Source: Blastococcus xanthinilyticus (lineage in GTDB: Bacteria; Actinomycetota; Actinomycetes; Mycobacteriales; Geodermatophilaceae). From it: 64,000 nucleotides of DNA. The notes below the pieces were generated by a model. The model saw only the letters and a program-made list of their open reading frames with translations, was not told the origin of the DNA and ran no database searches. The position numbers and the translations under genes are program-made. The DNA is taken from positions 372,001-436,000 of the forward strand of contig NZ_VNHW01000001.1 in the NCBI RefSeq assembly GCF_008124835.1, given 5' to 3'. Of this stretch, positions 43,138 to 52,086 are shown one piece after another (position 1 is the stretch's first letter; the number at the start of each line of letters is the position of its first letter).

Positions 43138-44163
43138 ATGCACCGCGCCCCACGACTGGTCGCCGTCGCCAGCGCCGCACTGCTCACGGGCGGGCTGGCC
43201 GCCTGCTCGTCGACCTCGTCCGCCGAGACCACCCCCGAGAGCTCGGAGGACTGGACCCCGGTCACCATCGAGCACGCGCTCGGCACGACCACGATCGAGG
43301 AGAAGCCCGAGCGGGTCGCGACGGTGCAGTGGGCCAACCACGAGGTGCCGCTGGCGCTCGGGGTCGTCCCCGTCGGCATGGCCGCCGCCAACTTCGGCGA
43401 CGACGACGGCAACGGCCTGCTGCCGTGGGTGGAGGAGCGCCTCGAGGAGCTCGACGCCGAGACGCCGGTGCTGTTCGACGAGACCGACGGCATCGACTTC
43501 GAGGCGGTCGCCGACACCGACCCCGACGTCATCCTCGCCGGGTACTCGGGGCTGACGCAGGAGGACTACGACACCCTCAGCGACATCGCGCCGGTCGTCG
43601 CCTACCCGGAGGCGCCGTGGGCGACCCCGTGGCAGGACATGATCGAGGTCAACGCCGCCGGCATGGGCATGGCCGAGGAGGGGGCGGAGCTGATCGAGAG
43701 CCTCGAGCAGGAGATCGACGACGCCGCCGCCGAGCACCCCGAGCTCGCGGGCACCGCCACGATGTTCATGACCCACGTGGACACCACGGACCTGAGCGAG
43801 GTCAGCTACTACACCCCGGCCGACACCCGCGCCGCGTTCTTCGAGGACCTCGGGCTCGCCACCCCCGCGAGCATCACGGCGGCGTCCACCGACCCGGACA
43901 AGTTCTCCGGCTCGATCAGCGCCGAGCAGATCGACACCCTGGGTGACGTCGAGATGATCGTGACCTACGGCGACCAGGAGCTGGTCGACGCGCTGGAGGC
44001 CGACCCCCTGCTGTCCCAGATGCCCGCCGTCCGGAACGGGTCGATCGTGCTGCTGCCCAACACCCCGCTGGGCACCGCCGCGAACCCGACCCCGCTCGCC
44101 ATCCCGTGGGTGCTCGAGGACTACGTCGGCATGCTCGCCGAGGCCGCCGCCAAGGCTCCGTGA
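43138..44163 (+). CDS. Iron-siderophore ABC transporter substrate-binding lipoprotein
   Basis: This 341-residue protein has a lipoprotein signal peptide with lipobox LAAC at C23, then a Ser/Thr/Glu-rich linker and a class III periplasmic-binding (FecB/FhuD) domain. Typical segments are PERVATVQWANHEVPLALGV, DPDVILAGYSGLTQEDYDTL and VAYPEAPWATPWQDM. It delivers a ferric siderophore to the permeases encoded downstream. The ATG has GGAAGG five bases upstream. The stop overlaps the first permease start as GTGA. The siderophore cannot be named; no biosynthesis gene is nearby. Confidence 0.92.
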   Translation: MHRAPRLVAVASAALLTGGLAACSSTSSAETTPESSEDWTPVTIEHALGTTTIEEKPERVATVQWANHEVPLALGVVPVGMAAANFGDDDGNGLLPWVEERLEELDAETPVLFDETDGIDFEAVADTDPDVILAGYSGLTQEDYDTLSDIAPVVAYPEAPWATPWQDMIEVNAAGMGMAEEGAELIESLEQEIDDAAAEHPELAGTATMFMTHVDTTDLSEVSYYTPADTRAAFFEDLGLATPASITAASTDPDKFSGSISAEQIDTLGDVEMIVTYGDQELVDALEADPLLSQMPAVRNGSIVLLPNTPLGTAANPTPLAIPWVLEDYVGMLAEAAAKAP

Positions 44164-45203
44164 CCTCGACCGGCACCGCGCCGGCCCCGGACGCCGCCCT
44201 CGTGCGGCGCCCGGGGCCGGCGCGCGTCCTGTGGCTGCTCGTCGTGCTCGCCGTCCTCGGCGCGCTGCTGGCGACCTCCGTCGCCATCGGGTCCCGTGGC
44301 GTCGGGTGGGCCGACATCGTCGCCGCCCTCGGGGGCTCCTCGGAGACCATCGGCGAGGCGGCGGTGACCAAGCGCATCCCGCGCACCGCGCTGGCGGTCG
44401 TCGTCGGCGCCGCGCTGGGGCTCTCGGGCGCGGTGATGCAGGGCGTCACCCGCAACCCGCTGGCCGACCCCGGCGTCCTGGGCATCAACATGGGCGCCTC
44501 GCTCGCCGTCGTCGCCGGGTTCGCCTGGTTCGGCCTGTTCTCCGAGACCGCGATCGTCTGGACGGCGATCGCCGGTGCCGGCGTCGCGGCGGTGTTCGTC
44601 TACGCCGTGGGCTCCCTGGGCCGGGGCGGGCCCACGCCGCTCAAGCTCGCCCTGGCCGGCGCGGCCACCGCGGCCGCGCTCACCTCGTTCGTCACCGCCA
44701 TCACCCTGCCCCGTGGTGACATCGCCGAAAGCATCCAGTCCTGGGAGATCGGTGGGGTCGGCGGCGCCACGTTCGACCGCATCGGCACCGTGCTGCCCTT
44801 CCTCCTCGTGGGCCTGGCCGTCAGCCTGCTGTCGGCCCGGAGCCTCAACTCCCTCGCGCTCGGCGACGAGCTGGCAGCCGGCCTCGGCGAGCGGGTGGCG
44901 CTGGTCCGCGGCGTGGCGGCTCTCGGCTCGGTGCTGCTCTGCGGCGCCGCCACCGCCGTCGCCGGGCCCATCGCGTTCGTGGGCCTGGTCGTCCCGCACC
45001 TGTGCCGGCTGCTGGTCGGCGTCGACCACCGGTGGCTGCTGCCCTTCTCCGCGCTGACCGGCGCCGCGCTGCTCACCGCCGCCGACGTGGTCGGCCGGGT
45101 TGTCGCCCGCCCCGGGGAGCTCGACGTCGGCATCCTCACCGCCCTGATCGGTGCCCCGTTCTTCATCTGGATCGTCCGCCGACAGAAGGTGCGCGAGCTG
45201 TGA
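44160..45203 (+). CDS. FecCD-family iron-siderophore ABC transporter permease 1
   Basis: This 347-residue membrane protein has about nine or ten helices and the FecCD motifs RIPRTALAVVVGAALGLSGA, QGVTRNPLADPGVLGINMGA and the coupling-helix region VAGPIAFVGLVVPHLCRLLV. It forms the channel as a heterodimer with the product of the next ORF. Both junctions are four-base GTGA overlaps, so the operon is tightly coupled. Confidence 0.93.
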   Translation: MTSTGTAPAPDAALVRRPGPARVLWLLVVLAVLGALLATSVAIGSRGVGWADIVAALGGSSETIGEAAVTKRIPRTALAVVVGAALGLSGAVMQGVTRNPLADPGVLGINMGASLAVVAGFAWFGLFSETAIVWTAIAGAGVAAVFVYAVGSLGRGGPTPLKLALAGAATAAALTSFVTAITLPRGDIAESIQSWEIGGVGGATFDRIGTVLPFLLVGLAVSLLSARSLNSLALGDELAAGLGERVALVRGVAALGSVLLCGAATAVAGPIAFVGLVVPHLCRLLVGVDHRWLLPFSALTGAALLTAADVVGRVVARPGELDVGILTALIGAPFFIWIVRRQKVREL

Positions 45204-46246
45204 CCGCCGTCGTCGCACCGGCCACCATCGACGCCGTCGCCCGCGGTCGGGTCCGCCGTGCCGCCCGCCGGCGCAGCGTCATCGCCGTCCTCGCGGTGCT
45301 GGTCGTCGTCGCCTTCGCCGTCACGCTCATGGTCGGGCGCACGTTCTACCCACCCGGCGACGTGCTGCGCGTCGTGCTCGGCCAGGAGGTGCCGGGCGCC
45401 TCGTTCACCGTCGGCCGGCTGCGGCTGCCGCGTGCGGTCCTGGCCGTCGTGGCGGGGCTCGCCTTCGGCCTGGCCGGCGTCACCTTCCAGACGATGCTGC
45501 GCAACCCGCTGGCCAGCCCCGACGTCATCGGGATCACCTCCGGCGCCAGCGCCGCGGCCGCGTTCGCCATCGTGGTGCTCGGCTGGAGCGGCAGCGCCGT
45601 CTCGGTCACCGCGATCGTCGCCGCCCTCGGCGTCGCCATGGCGATCTACGGCCTGGCCTTCAAGGACGGCGTCGTCGGCACCCGGCTGATCCTGATCGGC
45701 ATCGGCGTGGCCGCGATGTCGCGCAGCCTCATCTCCTGGGTGCTGTCCGAGGCCGGGGCCTGGGACTTCGCCGAGGCGCTGCGCTGGCTCACCGGCAGCC
45801 TCAACGGCACGACCTGGGAGGCGACCGTGCCCGCCCTGGTCGCCCTGCTCGTACTCGGCCCGCTGCTGCTGGCCTGCGCCCGCCAGCTCGCGGCGCTCCA
45901 GCTCGGTGACGACACCGCCTCCGCGCTCGGCATCCGCGTCGACCGCACCCGGGTGGTGGTGATCGTCGCCGCGGTCGGCCTGCTCGCCTTCGCCACCGCG
46001 GCCTGCGGGCCGATCGCCTTCGTGTCGTTCCTCGCCGGCCCGATCGCGGCGCGCATCGTGGGTCCGCACGGCTCGCTGCTGCTCCCGGCCGCGCTGGTGG
46101 GCGCGCTGCTGGTGCTGGTCGCCGATCTGGTCGGCCAGTTCGCGCTGGGCACCCGGTACCCGGTCGGCGTCGTCACCGGGGTGCTCGGCGCGCCGTACCT
46201 CATCTACCTGATCGTCCGCACCAACCGGGCCGGAGGCTCGCTGTGA
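45200..46246 (+). CDS. FecCD-family iron-siderophore ABC transporter permease 2
   Basis: This 348-residue permease is the second half of the heterodimeric channel. Motifs are RLPRAVLAVVAGLAFGLAGV, QTMLRNPLASPDVIGITSGA, RWLTGSLNGTTWEA and the coupling region ACGPIAFVSFLAGPIAARIV. A basic N-terminus (RGRVRRAARRRS) precedes the first helix. It starts by GTGA overlap with permease 1 and is followed by the ATPase after 52 bp. Confidence 0.93.
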   Translation: MTAVVAPATIDAVARGRVRRAARRRSVIAVLAVLVVVAFAVTLMVGRTFYPPGDVLRVVLGQEVPGASFTVGRLRLPRAVLAVVAGLAFGLAGVTFQTMLRNPLASPDVIGITSGASAAAAFAIVVLGWSGSAVSVTAIVAALGVAMAIYGLAFKDGVVGTRLILIGIGVAAMSRSLISWVLSEAGAWDFAEALRWLTGSLNGTTWEATVPALVALLVLGPLLLACARQLAALQLGDDTASALGIRVDRTRVVVIVAAVGLLAFATAACGPIAFVSFLAGPIAARIVGPHGSLLLPAALVGALLVLVADLVGQFALGTRYPVGVVTGVLGAPYLIYLIVRTNRAGGSL

Positions 46247-46298
46247 GGGGCGGTGCTGCACTGGCGACTGCGCCGCACGCGAGCGAACGGAGAACGCG

Positions 46299-47144
46299 AT
46301 GACCACCACCCACACGCTCGCCGCCGAGAAGCTGACCCTCGGCTACGGCGAGCGCACCGTCATCGAGGACCTGGACCTCGTGGTGCCCCCGGGCCGGATC
46401 ACCGCGATCGTCGGGGCCAACGCCTGCGGCAAGTCCACCCTGCTGCGCGCCATGACCCGGCTGCTCGCCCCGCGGTCCGGCCAGGTGCTGCTCGACGGCA
46501 AGGCCGTGCACCGGCTGCCCGCGAAGGAGCTGGCGCGCACCTTGGGGCTGCTGCCGCAGTCACCGATCGCGCCGGAGGGCATCACCGTCGCCGACCTCGT
46601 CGGCCGCGGTCGGAACCCGCACCAGGGCGTGTTCTCCCGGTGGAGCCGGGAGGACGACGCCGCGGTGGCCGCCGCGCTGGAGGCCACGCAGACCACCGAG
46701 CTGGCCGACCGGGCGGTCGACGAGCTCTCCGGTGGCCAGCGCCAACGGGTGTGGATCGCGATGGCGCTGGCCCAGCAGACCGACCTGCTGCTGCTCGACG
46801 AGCCCACGACGTTCCTCGACGTGAGCCACCAGATCGAGGTGCTCGACCTGCTCACCGACCTCAACCGGGCGCGCGGCACGACCATCGTCATGGTGCTGCA
46901 CGACCTGAACCTGGCGGCGCGCTACGCCGACCACCTGGTGGCCCTGACCGAGGGGCAGCTGCACGCCGCCGGGAGCCCGTCCGACGTGCTCACCGAGGAG
47001 TGCGTGCGGGTGGTGTTCGGCCTGGACAGCCGCGTCGTGGTCGACCCGACCTCGGGCCGGCCGCTCATGCTGCCGCTGGGGCGCCACCACGTGCGGGAGC
47101 CGGCCGGTGCCTCCGCCGGCGACGGGGCGGCCGGGCCGGCCTGA
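46299..47144 (+). CDS. Iron-siderophore ABC transporter ATP-binding protein (FepC/FecE-like)
   Basis: This 281-residue ATPase drives the importer. Walker A is GANACGKST (residues 39-47), the signature is DELSGGQRQRVWIAMALAQQ, Walker B is LLLLDEP and the H-loop is MVLHDLNLAARYAD, all typical of the siderophore subgroup. The ATG has GGAGAACG upstream. It is the last gene of the IdeR-box operon. Its stop codon is in a hairpin shared with the convergent DUF3099 gene. Confidence 0.94.
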   Translation: MTTTHTLAAEKLTLGYGERTVIEDLDLVVPPGRITAIVGANACGKSTLLRAMTRLLAPRSGQVLLDGKAVHRLPAKELARTLGLLPQSPIAPEGITVADLVGRGRNPHQGVFSRWSREDDAAVAAALEATQTTELADRAVDELSGGQRQRVWIAMALAQQTDLLLLDEPTTFLDVSHQIEVLDLLTDLNRARGTTIVMVLHDLNLAARYADHLVALTEGQLHAAGSPSDVLTEECVRVVFGLDSRVVVDPTSGRPLMLPLGRHHVREPAGASAGDGAAGPA

Positions 47145-47158
47145 GCGCGGCCGCTCAG
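47141..47158. terminator. Shared hairpin containing both stop codons (ABC ATPase and DUF3099)
   Basis: CTGAGCG (47141-47147) pairs with CGCTCAG (47152-47158) around a CGGC loop, with the TGA of each convergent gene in one arm. The arms are identical in sequence to those at 33223-33240. Confidence 0.65.
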
Positions 47159-47499
47159 CCCTCGATGACCCGCCCGGACCGTGCGGGGTTCTCCAGCACC
47201 CGGTCGGGCCGGGCATCGACCCCGGCCAGCCGGGTCCGGGGCTTGGGCGGCCGGTCGTTGGCCATGACGACGGCGATCCAGGGCAGCACCGTGCCGAGGA
47301 TCGCCAGGATGATCATCAGCCAGACCGTCTGGTAGAAGACGGCGGCCAGCACCAGGGCCAGACCGCGGACGGCCATGGTGATCGCGTAGCGCCGCTTGCG
47401 GGCGGCCTGCTGGTCGCCCAGGCTCGGAGCCGCCTCGGTGATGACCACCGGCTCGGGCCTGCGCGAGCGTGAGAACTGCTGGCTCGATGCCACGAGCAC
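47155..47499 (-). CDS. DUF3099 family membrane protein
   Basis: This 114-residue protein has two adjacent membrane helices at about 41-80 (YAITMAVRGLALVLAAVFYQ, then VWLMIILAILGTVLPWIAVV) and the family-like N-terminal segment PEPVVITEAAPSLGDQQAAR. DUF3099 is actinobacterial and uncharacterised. The GTG at 47499 is favoured by GGAGGG five bases upstream; a GTG at 47493 is also in frame. Confidence 0.85.
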   Translation of the reverse strand: MLVASSQQFSRSRRPEPVVITEAAPSLGDQQAARKRRYAITMAVRGLALVLAAVFYQTVWLMIILAILGTVLPWIAVVMANDRPPKPRTRLAGVDARPDRVLENPARSGRVIEG

Positions 47500-47598
47500 C
47501 TTTCCCTCCGCCGGCCGGTGCCTGCGCGCCTCCGCGCGCCGGCTCCCGGACCACCCCCATGGTGCCACCGCCGAGGGCCCCGTGCAGGAGCCCGGCGA

Positions 47599-48192
47599 TC
47601 AGCTGCCGGCGGCCTGCTTCGCCGCCTTCGCGGCCTGCTTCTGCTCCTGCTTGACCGCCCGCACCTCGGCCAGCGTCTCCGGCCCGGTGATGTCGGCGAC
47701 CGATCGGCGCGAGCCGTCCACGCCGTAGTCCCCGGCGGCCTCCCGCCAGCCCGGCGGGGTGACGCCGTACTGCTTGCCGAGCAGCGCGAGGAAGATCTTC
47801 GACTTCTGCGCGCCGAACCCCGGCAGCGCGTTCAGCCGCTTCAGCAGCGTGCGCCCGTCGGGGCCGTCGGCCCACAGCCCCTCGACCCGCCCGCGGTGCT
47901 CGGCCACCAGCGCCCGGCACACCTCCTGGGTGCGCCCGGCCATCGACCCGGGGTAGCGGTGCAGCGCCGGCGGCCCCTGGAAGAGGCGGACGAGCTGCTC
48001 GGGGTCCATCGCCGCGAGCTGCTCGGCCGAGAGGGCGTCCACGCCCAGCCGGTCGGCGAGCAGCCGCGGCGCCCCGAACGCCCGCTCCATGGGGAACTGC
48101 TGGTCCAGCAGCATCCCGATCAGCAGCGCGAGCGGGTCCCGGCCGAGCAGCTCGTCGGCGGCGGCGTCCTGGGCGATGCGGAGGGTCGGCAC
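47599..48192 (-). CDS. HhH-GPD-type base-excision repair protein (uncharacterised subfamily)
   Basis: This 197-residue protein has the HhH-GPD glycosylase fold: LLIGMLLDQQFPMERAFGAP near the N-terminus and the helix-hairpin-helix LNALPGFGAQKSKIFLALLG, followed by a catalytic-region-like GVTPPGWREAAGDYG. It lacks the C-terminal iron-sulfur cysteines of EndoIII. It fits the uncharacterised actinobacterial HhH-GPD subfamily that I know as TIGR03252. The C-terminus is Lys/Ala-rich. The damaged base recognised is unknown. Confidence 0.85.
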   Translation of the reverse strand: MPTLRIAQDAAADELLGRDPLALLIGMLLDQQFPMERAFGAPRLLADRLGVDALSAEQLAAMDPEQLVRLFQGPPALHRYPGSMAGRTQEVCRALVAEHRGRVEGLWADGPDGRTLLKRLNALPGFGAQKSKIFLALLGKQYGVTPPGWREAAGDYGVDGSRRSVADITGPETLAEVRAVKQEQKQAAKAAKQAAGS

Positions 48193-48199
48193 GCCCGAG

Positions 48200-48205
48200 A
48201 TCGTG
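48200..48205 (-). promoter_or_regulatory. Possible -10 element, leaderless HhH-GPD gene
   Basis: CACGAT on the minus strand is followed by seven bases and the GTG at 48192. Confidence 0.3.
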
Positions 48206-48274
48206 CCGCATCGGCTCCGCGGCGGGGAAGCCCGCCTCCCCGCTCCGGCCGGGGAACGGGAGCCGGCGAGGTGG

Positions 48275-49012
48275 TCAGTCCCGGCGGCGGGCCCCGCCGG
48301 GCACCGCGCCGGTGTCGGTGAGCTCGGCGGCGACGTCCGTGAGCTTCCGGTTCAGCTCCTGCGAGACCCGGGCGAGCACGGCGAAGGCCTGGTCGGCGGT
48401 GAGCTTGTGCCGCTCCATCAGGATGCCCTTGGCCTGCCCGATGGCATCCCGGCTGCCCACGGCGGCGCGCAGCTGCGCCTCGTGCTCCGCACCGGCCAAC
48501 GCGACCGCCGCGTGGGCCGCGAGCAGGTGACCGACGTCCTGGCTCACGTCGTCGAAGGTGCCCGGCTTCCGGCCGTACAGATTCATCGCACCCAGCCGGT
48601 TCCGCTCCACGAAGAGCCGGAAGCACAGCATGCTCCCGACACCGCGCCCGGCCGCCTCCCGCGCGAACAGCGGCCAGCGGTCGTCCGCGGCCAGGTCGTC
48701 GACCCGGACGGCGTCGGTCTCCCAGACGGCGTCCATGCACGGCCCCTGACCCAGCCGTCCCTGGAGGAGGTCGAGCGACCGGGACAGGTCCCCCGTCGAC
48801 GCGCGCGGCTCGACCGTCGACCGGCCGATGACGTAGCTGATGCTGCACCCCGCCGCGCCGGGCACGATCTCGACGGCGGTGACGGTCACGGCCTGCAGCG
48901 TGGCCTCCACGTCACCGTGCTCCTCCTGGAGGCGGCGGGCGGTGCGGCTCATCACGTCGGCCAGGTGCGTCGCGCCGGGCGTTCCCCGGGGATCGCTCGC
49001 CGCGGCTGCCAT
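48275..49012 (-). CDS. GAF and ANTAR domain-containing regulator 1
   Basis: This 245-residue protein has a GAF sensor domain at about 30-170 (including RLGQGPCMDAVWETDAVRVD and FVERNRLGAMNLYG) and a C-terminal ANTAR RNA-binding domain at about 180-235 (RDAIGQAKGILMERHKLTAD, AFAVLARVSQELNRKL). ANTAR proteins act as antiterminators by binding paired hairpins in mRNA. It lies just downstream of a related gene in the same direction. TAGCGT six bases before the ATG suggests a leaderless mRNA. Confidence 0.9.
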   Translation of the reverse strand: MAAAASDPRGTPGATHLADVMSRTARRLQEEHGDVEATLQAVTVTAVEIVPGAAGCSISYVIGRSTVEPRASTGDLSRSLDLLQGRLGQGPCMDAVWETDAVRVDDLAADDRWPLFAREAAGRGVGSMLCFRLFVERNRLGAMNLYGRKPGTFDDVSQDVGHLLAAHAAVALAGAEHEAQLRAAVGSRDAIGQAKGILMERHKLTADQAFAVLARVSQELNRKLTDVAAELTDTGAVPGGARRRD

Positions 49013-49018
49013 GTCAGG

Positions 49019-49024
49019 ACGCTA
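49019..49024 (-). promoter_or_regulatory. Probable -10 element, leaderless GAF-ANTAR gene 1
   Basis: TAGCGT on the minus strand is followed by six bases and the ATG at 49012. Confidence 0.4.
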
Positions 49025-49126
49025 TCGCCTCCGGACACCGGACGGGCGGCGCGACGGCCCCGCCGCCCCGGACTTGGAGCGACGAGGCCTGACCGCCCCG
49101 GCCCCCCGGGGAACGAGGGCGGCTGC

Positions 49127-49927
49127 TCAGGAGTGTGGTCGAGGATCCGGACCCGGGCGAGCCGGCGCACGGCTGGGCCGGTCGCGGTCAGCACGCTGCA
49201 CCACAGCGGGGAGCTCTCCGGTCCGGACCAGCTGGTCGGCGATGTCGCGGACCTTCCGGTTGGCGCTCATCGACGCCCGGGCCAGCAGCTGGAACGCCTG
49301 GTCGGGCGTGAGCTTGTAGCGCTCGATGAGCACTCCCTTGGCCTGGTCGATCACCGCCCGGGACTCCAGGGCCACCTGCAGGTTGTCCGCCATGCTGCGG
49401 GCGCTCTGGTAGGCGTGCAGGTTGCCCGCCGCCACCGCGGCGTACGGGCCGAACCGGACCGCCGCCGCGCGGGCGTCCTCGTCGAAGGCGTGGGCCTGCC
49501 GCGCGTAGATGTTCAGCGCGCCGGAGACCTGCGCGTCGGGGTCGATGCCGAGCGGGACCGACAGCGAGCTGAGTGCGCCCTGCTCGACCGCGCTGGGCAT
49601 GTAGTCCGGCCACCGCGGGTCGGTCCGGGTGTCGGCGACCTCGACGAGTTCCCCGGTGCGGGCCGCGTGCAGGCAGGGTCCGTGTCCGTGCTCGTACTGC
49701 GACTCGTCGACGTCGCGGGCGAGCCGGCCGGTGGAGACCACGGTGGTGGGAGCGCCCCGGACGAGGAGGGACACCGATGCCTCCGGGCTCCCCGGCAGGA
49801 CGGACTTGGTCAGGTCGGCCACGGTCTGCAGCAGACCCTCCATCGTGAGCTCCCGCAGGGACAGGCGGCCCAGGCTCTCGAGGGCCTCGCCCACGTCGGC
49901 AGGTTCGGTTCGCGGTTCGCTGGGCAT
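49127..49927 (-). CDS. GAF and ANTAR domain-containing regulator 2
   Basis: This 266-residue protein has the same architecture as its neighbour: GAF at about 35-185 (YEHGHGPCLHAARTGELVEV, GALNIYARQAHAFDED) and ANTAR at about 190-245 (SRAVIDQAKGVLIERYKLTP, ASMSANRKVRDIADQLV). The C-terminal tail is Arg/Pro-rich. The two genes are paralogues, probably from local duplication. The ATG has GGAGG about nine bases upstream. It is divergent from an RsbW-like ATPase gene across a 286-bp gap in which I see no gene. Confidence 0.9.
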   Translation of the reverse strand: MPSEPRTEPADVGEALESLGRLSLRELTMEGLLQTVADLTKSVLPGSPEASVSLLVRGAPTTVVSTGRLARDVDESQYEHGHGPCLHAARTGELVEVADTRTDPRWPDYMPSAVEQGALSSLSVPLGIDPDAQVSGALNIYARQAHAFDEDARAAAVRFGPYAAVAAGNLHAYQSARSMADNLQVALESRAVIDQAKGVLIERYKLTPDQAFQLLARASMSANRKVRDIADQLVRTGELPAVVQRADRDRPSRAPARPGPDPRPHS

Positions 49928-50213
49928 GGCAGGGGCCTCCGGTCGGAAGAACCGGGGCGGGTGACCTCGGCCGCGGGACCCCGATCTGGGGACCCGTGCT
50001 GGCACGGCGCGCCGCTGCTGGACGCACGGTCGGCCACGGGGCGTCCCCGGGCCTGGGCGGAGCGTACCCGCGCCGACCCAGCGGGCACCGGCACCGGCGC
50101 GTACCGTCGGCTCCAGGTGTCCCGGCCAGGACCACCAGCGGAACGGCGAGGCCGACCGCGTCACCAACGAGGGCCTGTGTCCAACCAGAGGCACAGACCG
50201 TGGAGGTCGGCCG

Positions 50214-50693
50214 ATGAGCACGTCACCCTGGGCTCGCCATGCGCCGCCTCCGAGACCGGCCGGCTCCGCCGCCGTGGGACGGTGGCAGCCGGGAACGCTC
50301 GCGGAGCTCACGCTCGCCCGCCGCCAGCTCAACGCCGCGCTGCACGACGGCGCCCGCCCGGCCGGCTGCGACGAGGGCGCCGTGCAGCTGCTGCTGCTGG
50401 CGTTCGAGGAACTGGTGTCCAACGCGCTGCGGCACGGCGGCACCCCGATCGAGGTGGTGGTCACCCGCACCGGCGCGTGCTGGCTGCTCGAGGTCCGGGA
50501 CACCGCGGCCGACCGGCCACCGGCGCCGGCGCGCGACCGCGACCCCGCTCTTGGCGGCCTCGGGCTGCCGCTCGTCGCGAAGATCTGCGACGACCACGGC
50601 TGGACCGTCGAGGACGGCCGGAAGCTGGTGTGGGCGAGCCTGGCGCACAGCAGCGCCGGGCCACCGGACGCGGGGACGCCGGGCTGCGGCTGA
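50214..50693 (+). CDS. RsbW-like ATP-binding protein (HATPase_c_2, anti-sigma-type kinase)
   Basis: This 159-residue protein has one histidine-kinase-like ATPase domain: N-box LAFEELVSNALRHGG, the acidic G1 motif LLEVRDTAAD, and G2 LGGLGLPLVAKICDDHGW. Stand-alone domains of this kind act as anti-sigma factor kinases or phosphatase partners in general-stress switches. No anti-anti-sigma gene is adjacent. It is divergent from two GAF-ANTAR genes. The ATG has GGAGG upstream. Confidence 0.85.
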   Translation: MSTSPWARHAPPPRPAGSAAVGRWQPGTLAELTLARRQLNAALHDGARPAGCDEGAVQLLLLAFEELVSNALRHGGTPIEVVVTRTGACWLLEVRDTAADRPPAPARDRDPALGGLGLPLVAKICDDHGWTVEDGRKLVWASLAHSSAGPPDAGTPGCG

Positions 50694-50708
50694 GGGCTCC
50701 CCCCGCCG

Positions 50709-51470
50709 CTACAGCGCCAGCAGCAGGGCGGTGAAGGCCAGGCAGGAGCCCAGGAACACGGGGAAGCGCACCCGCCCCGATCCGGGCAGCTGCTGCTTGA
50801 GGCTGGTGAGCACGATCGAGCCGGCCAGCAGCGCGGAGAAGACGCTCACCGCGGCGTTCCCCAGGTCGACCGCGGCCCCGATCGCCCACCCCGCCAGGAC
50901 CGCCGCGCCCAGCACCCACCGGACCAGCCGGTCGTAGCCGCGCGGATCCTGGTCACGCAACGCGATCTCGCCGGTGAGGTACCGGGCGCACAGCGCCACC
51001 GTGTAGAGGACCAGCTCGACCGGTCCGGGCCGCACCTGGTGCACCAGCAGGTAGCCGACGAAGACGTTGAACAGCAGGTACAGGACGGCGCTCGCCCAGA
51101 ACGGCCAGGGAGTCGGTGGGCCGCCCTGCTCGTGCCGCTCCCGGCGGTCCCGGTCCTGGGCCCAGTCGAGCACCGCGTAGTAGGCGAGCAGGCCGGCGAG
51201 CGCGACCAGGAACGCGTGGGTCTCCAGCAGCCCGGGCAGCCCCCCGCGGCCCTCCGCGGGAGGTGCGGCCGACCCCGCCAGACCGGGCAGCAGGCGGCCG
51301 AAGACGTAGGCGACGCCGAGTCCGCCGGCCAGCGAGTGGAACCACGCCGAGCGCGGGGAGACCCGCCGGCGCACCCGGGGGACGAGCAGCTGCACGAGCA
51401 CCAGCGCACCCGCGGCCGCCAGGGGCCCCAGCGGCAGTCCGGCCCCGGTCAGCGCGGCGGAATCCGGCAA
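50709..51470 (-). CDS. Multi-span membrane protein of unknown function
   Basis: This 253-residue protein has about seven to eight hydrophobic helices and the loop [20 protein letters not shown], which is reminiscent of ZIP-like metal transporters, although the conserved His/Asp pattern of true ZIPs is not evident. It has a charged central loop ([14 protein letters not shown]). I cannot assign a function. The start is TTG at 51470, supported by AAGGAG about ten bases upstream, so the N-terminus is uncertain. Confidence 0.68.
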   Translation of the reverse strand: MPDSAALTGAGLPLGPLAAAGALVLVQLLVPRVRRRVSPRSAWFHSLAGGLGVAYVFGRLLPGLAGSAAPPAEGRGGLPGLLETHAFLVALAGLLAYYAVLDWAQDRDRRERHEQGGPPTPWPFWASAVLYLLFNVFVGYLLVHQVRPGPVELVLYTVALCARYLTGEIALRDQDPRGYDRLVRWVLGAAVLAGWAIGAAVDLGNAAVSVFSALLAGSIVLTSLKQQLPGSGRVRFPVFLGSCLAFTALLLAL

Positions 51471-51587
51471 CGGGGTCGAACTCCTTCGCTGTCCGGTCGG
51501 CGATCGACCCGCAAGCTAGCGCCGGAGCCGGTCGCGCGCCACCGTGCCCCCGCGGTCCCGCGCGCGCACCGCAACTCCTGGAACCGG

Positions 51588-51593
51588 CAGGAT
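51588..51593 (+). promoter_or_regulatory. Possible -10 element, leaderless dtd
   Basis: CAGGAT is followed by seven bases and the ATG at 51601, as at suhB. Confidence 0.35.
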
Positions 51594-51600
51594 CAGCGGC

Positions 51601-52032
51601 ATGCGGGCGGTGGTGAGCCGGGTCGGTACAGCGGCTGTAACGGTGGGGGACGTCGTCGTCGGGGAGATCGGCCGGGGACTGCTGTCACTGGTCGGAGTGG
51701 GTCACGGGGACGACGTCCCCGCCGCCCGGGCGATGGCCCGGAAGATCCACGAGCTGCGCATCTTCCCCGGTCCGGACGGCGCCGTCTCCGCCGCCGACCT
51801 CCAGCTACCGGTCCTGGTGGTCAGCCAGTTCACCCTCTACGCCGACACCCGCAAGGGTCGCCGCCCGTCGTGGCAGGCGGCCGCGCCCGGCGAGGTCGCG
51901 GAACCGCTGGTCGACGAGGTGGTGGCCGAGCTCCGCCGGCGCGGCGCGGCGGTGGCCACCGGCGCGTTCGGCGCCAGCATGCGGGTCTCGTCGGTGAACG
52001 AGGGGCCGATGACCCTGCTCCTGGAGACCTGA
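51601..52032 (+). CDS. dtd: D-aminoacyl-tRNA deacylase DTD
   Basis: This 143-residue enzyme hydrolyses D-aminoacyl-tRNAs (and glycyl-tRNA mischarged on alanine tRNA), protecting translation. The active-site motifs are [14 protein letters not shown] and the cross-subunit NEGPMT, close to the usual SQFTL and NxGPVT. It is a cytosolic homodimer. The ATG start is set by a leaderless-type promoter. A sigma factor gene follows; dtd beside sigB is a common actinobacterial arrangement. Confidence 0.94.
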   Translation: MRAVVSRVGTAAVTVGDVVVGEIGRGLLSLVGVGHGDDVPAARAMARKIHELRIFPGPDGAVSAADLQLPVLVVSQFTLYADTRKGRRPSWQAAAPGEVAEPLVDEVVAELRRRGAAVATGAFGASMRVSSVNEGPMTLLLET

Positions 52033-52060
52033 TCGGCCCCCGTTGTCGCACAAATGACAT

Positions 52061-52086
52061 GTCTGCGATGCGGGGCGGTCGGGTAT
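52061..52086 (+). promoter_or_regulatory. Possible stress-sigma promoter upstream of the sigB-like gene
   Basis: GTCT (52061-52064) is followed, 16 bases later, by GGGTAT (52081-52086), which resembles actinobacterial SigB/SigF-type promoters (GTTT and GGGTAT). It is 228 bp before the GTG. The 281-bp gap 52033-52313 holds no gene. Confidence 0.25.
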
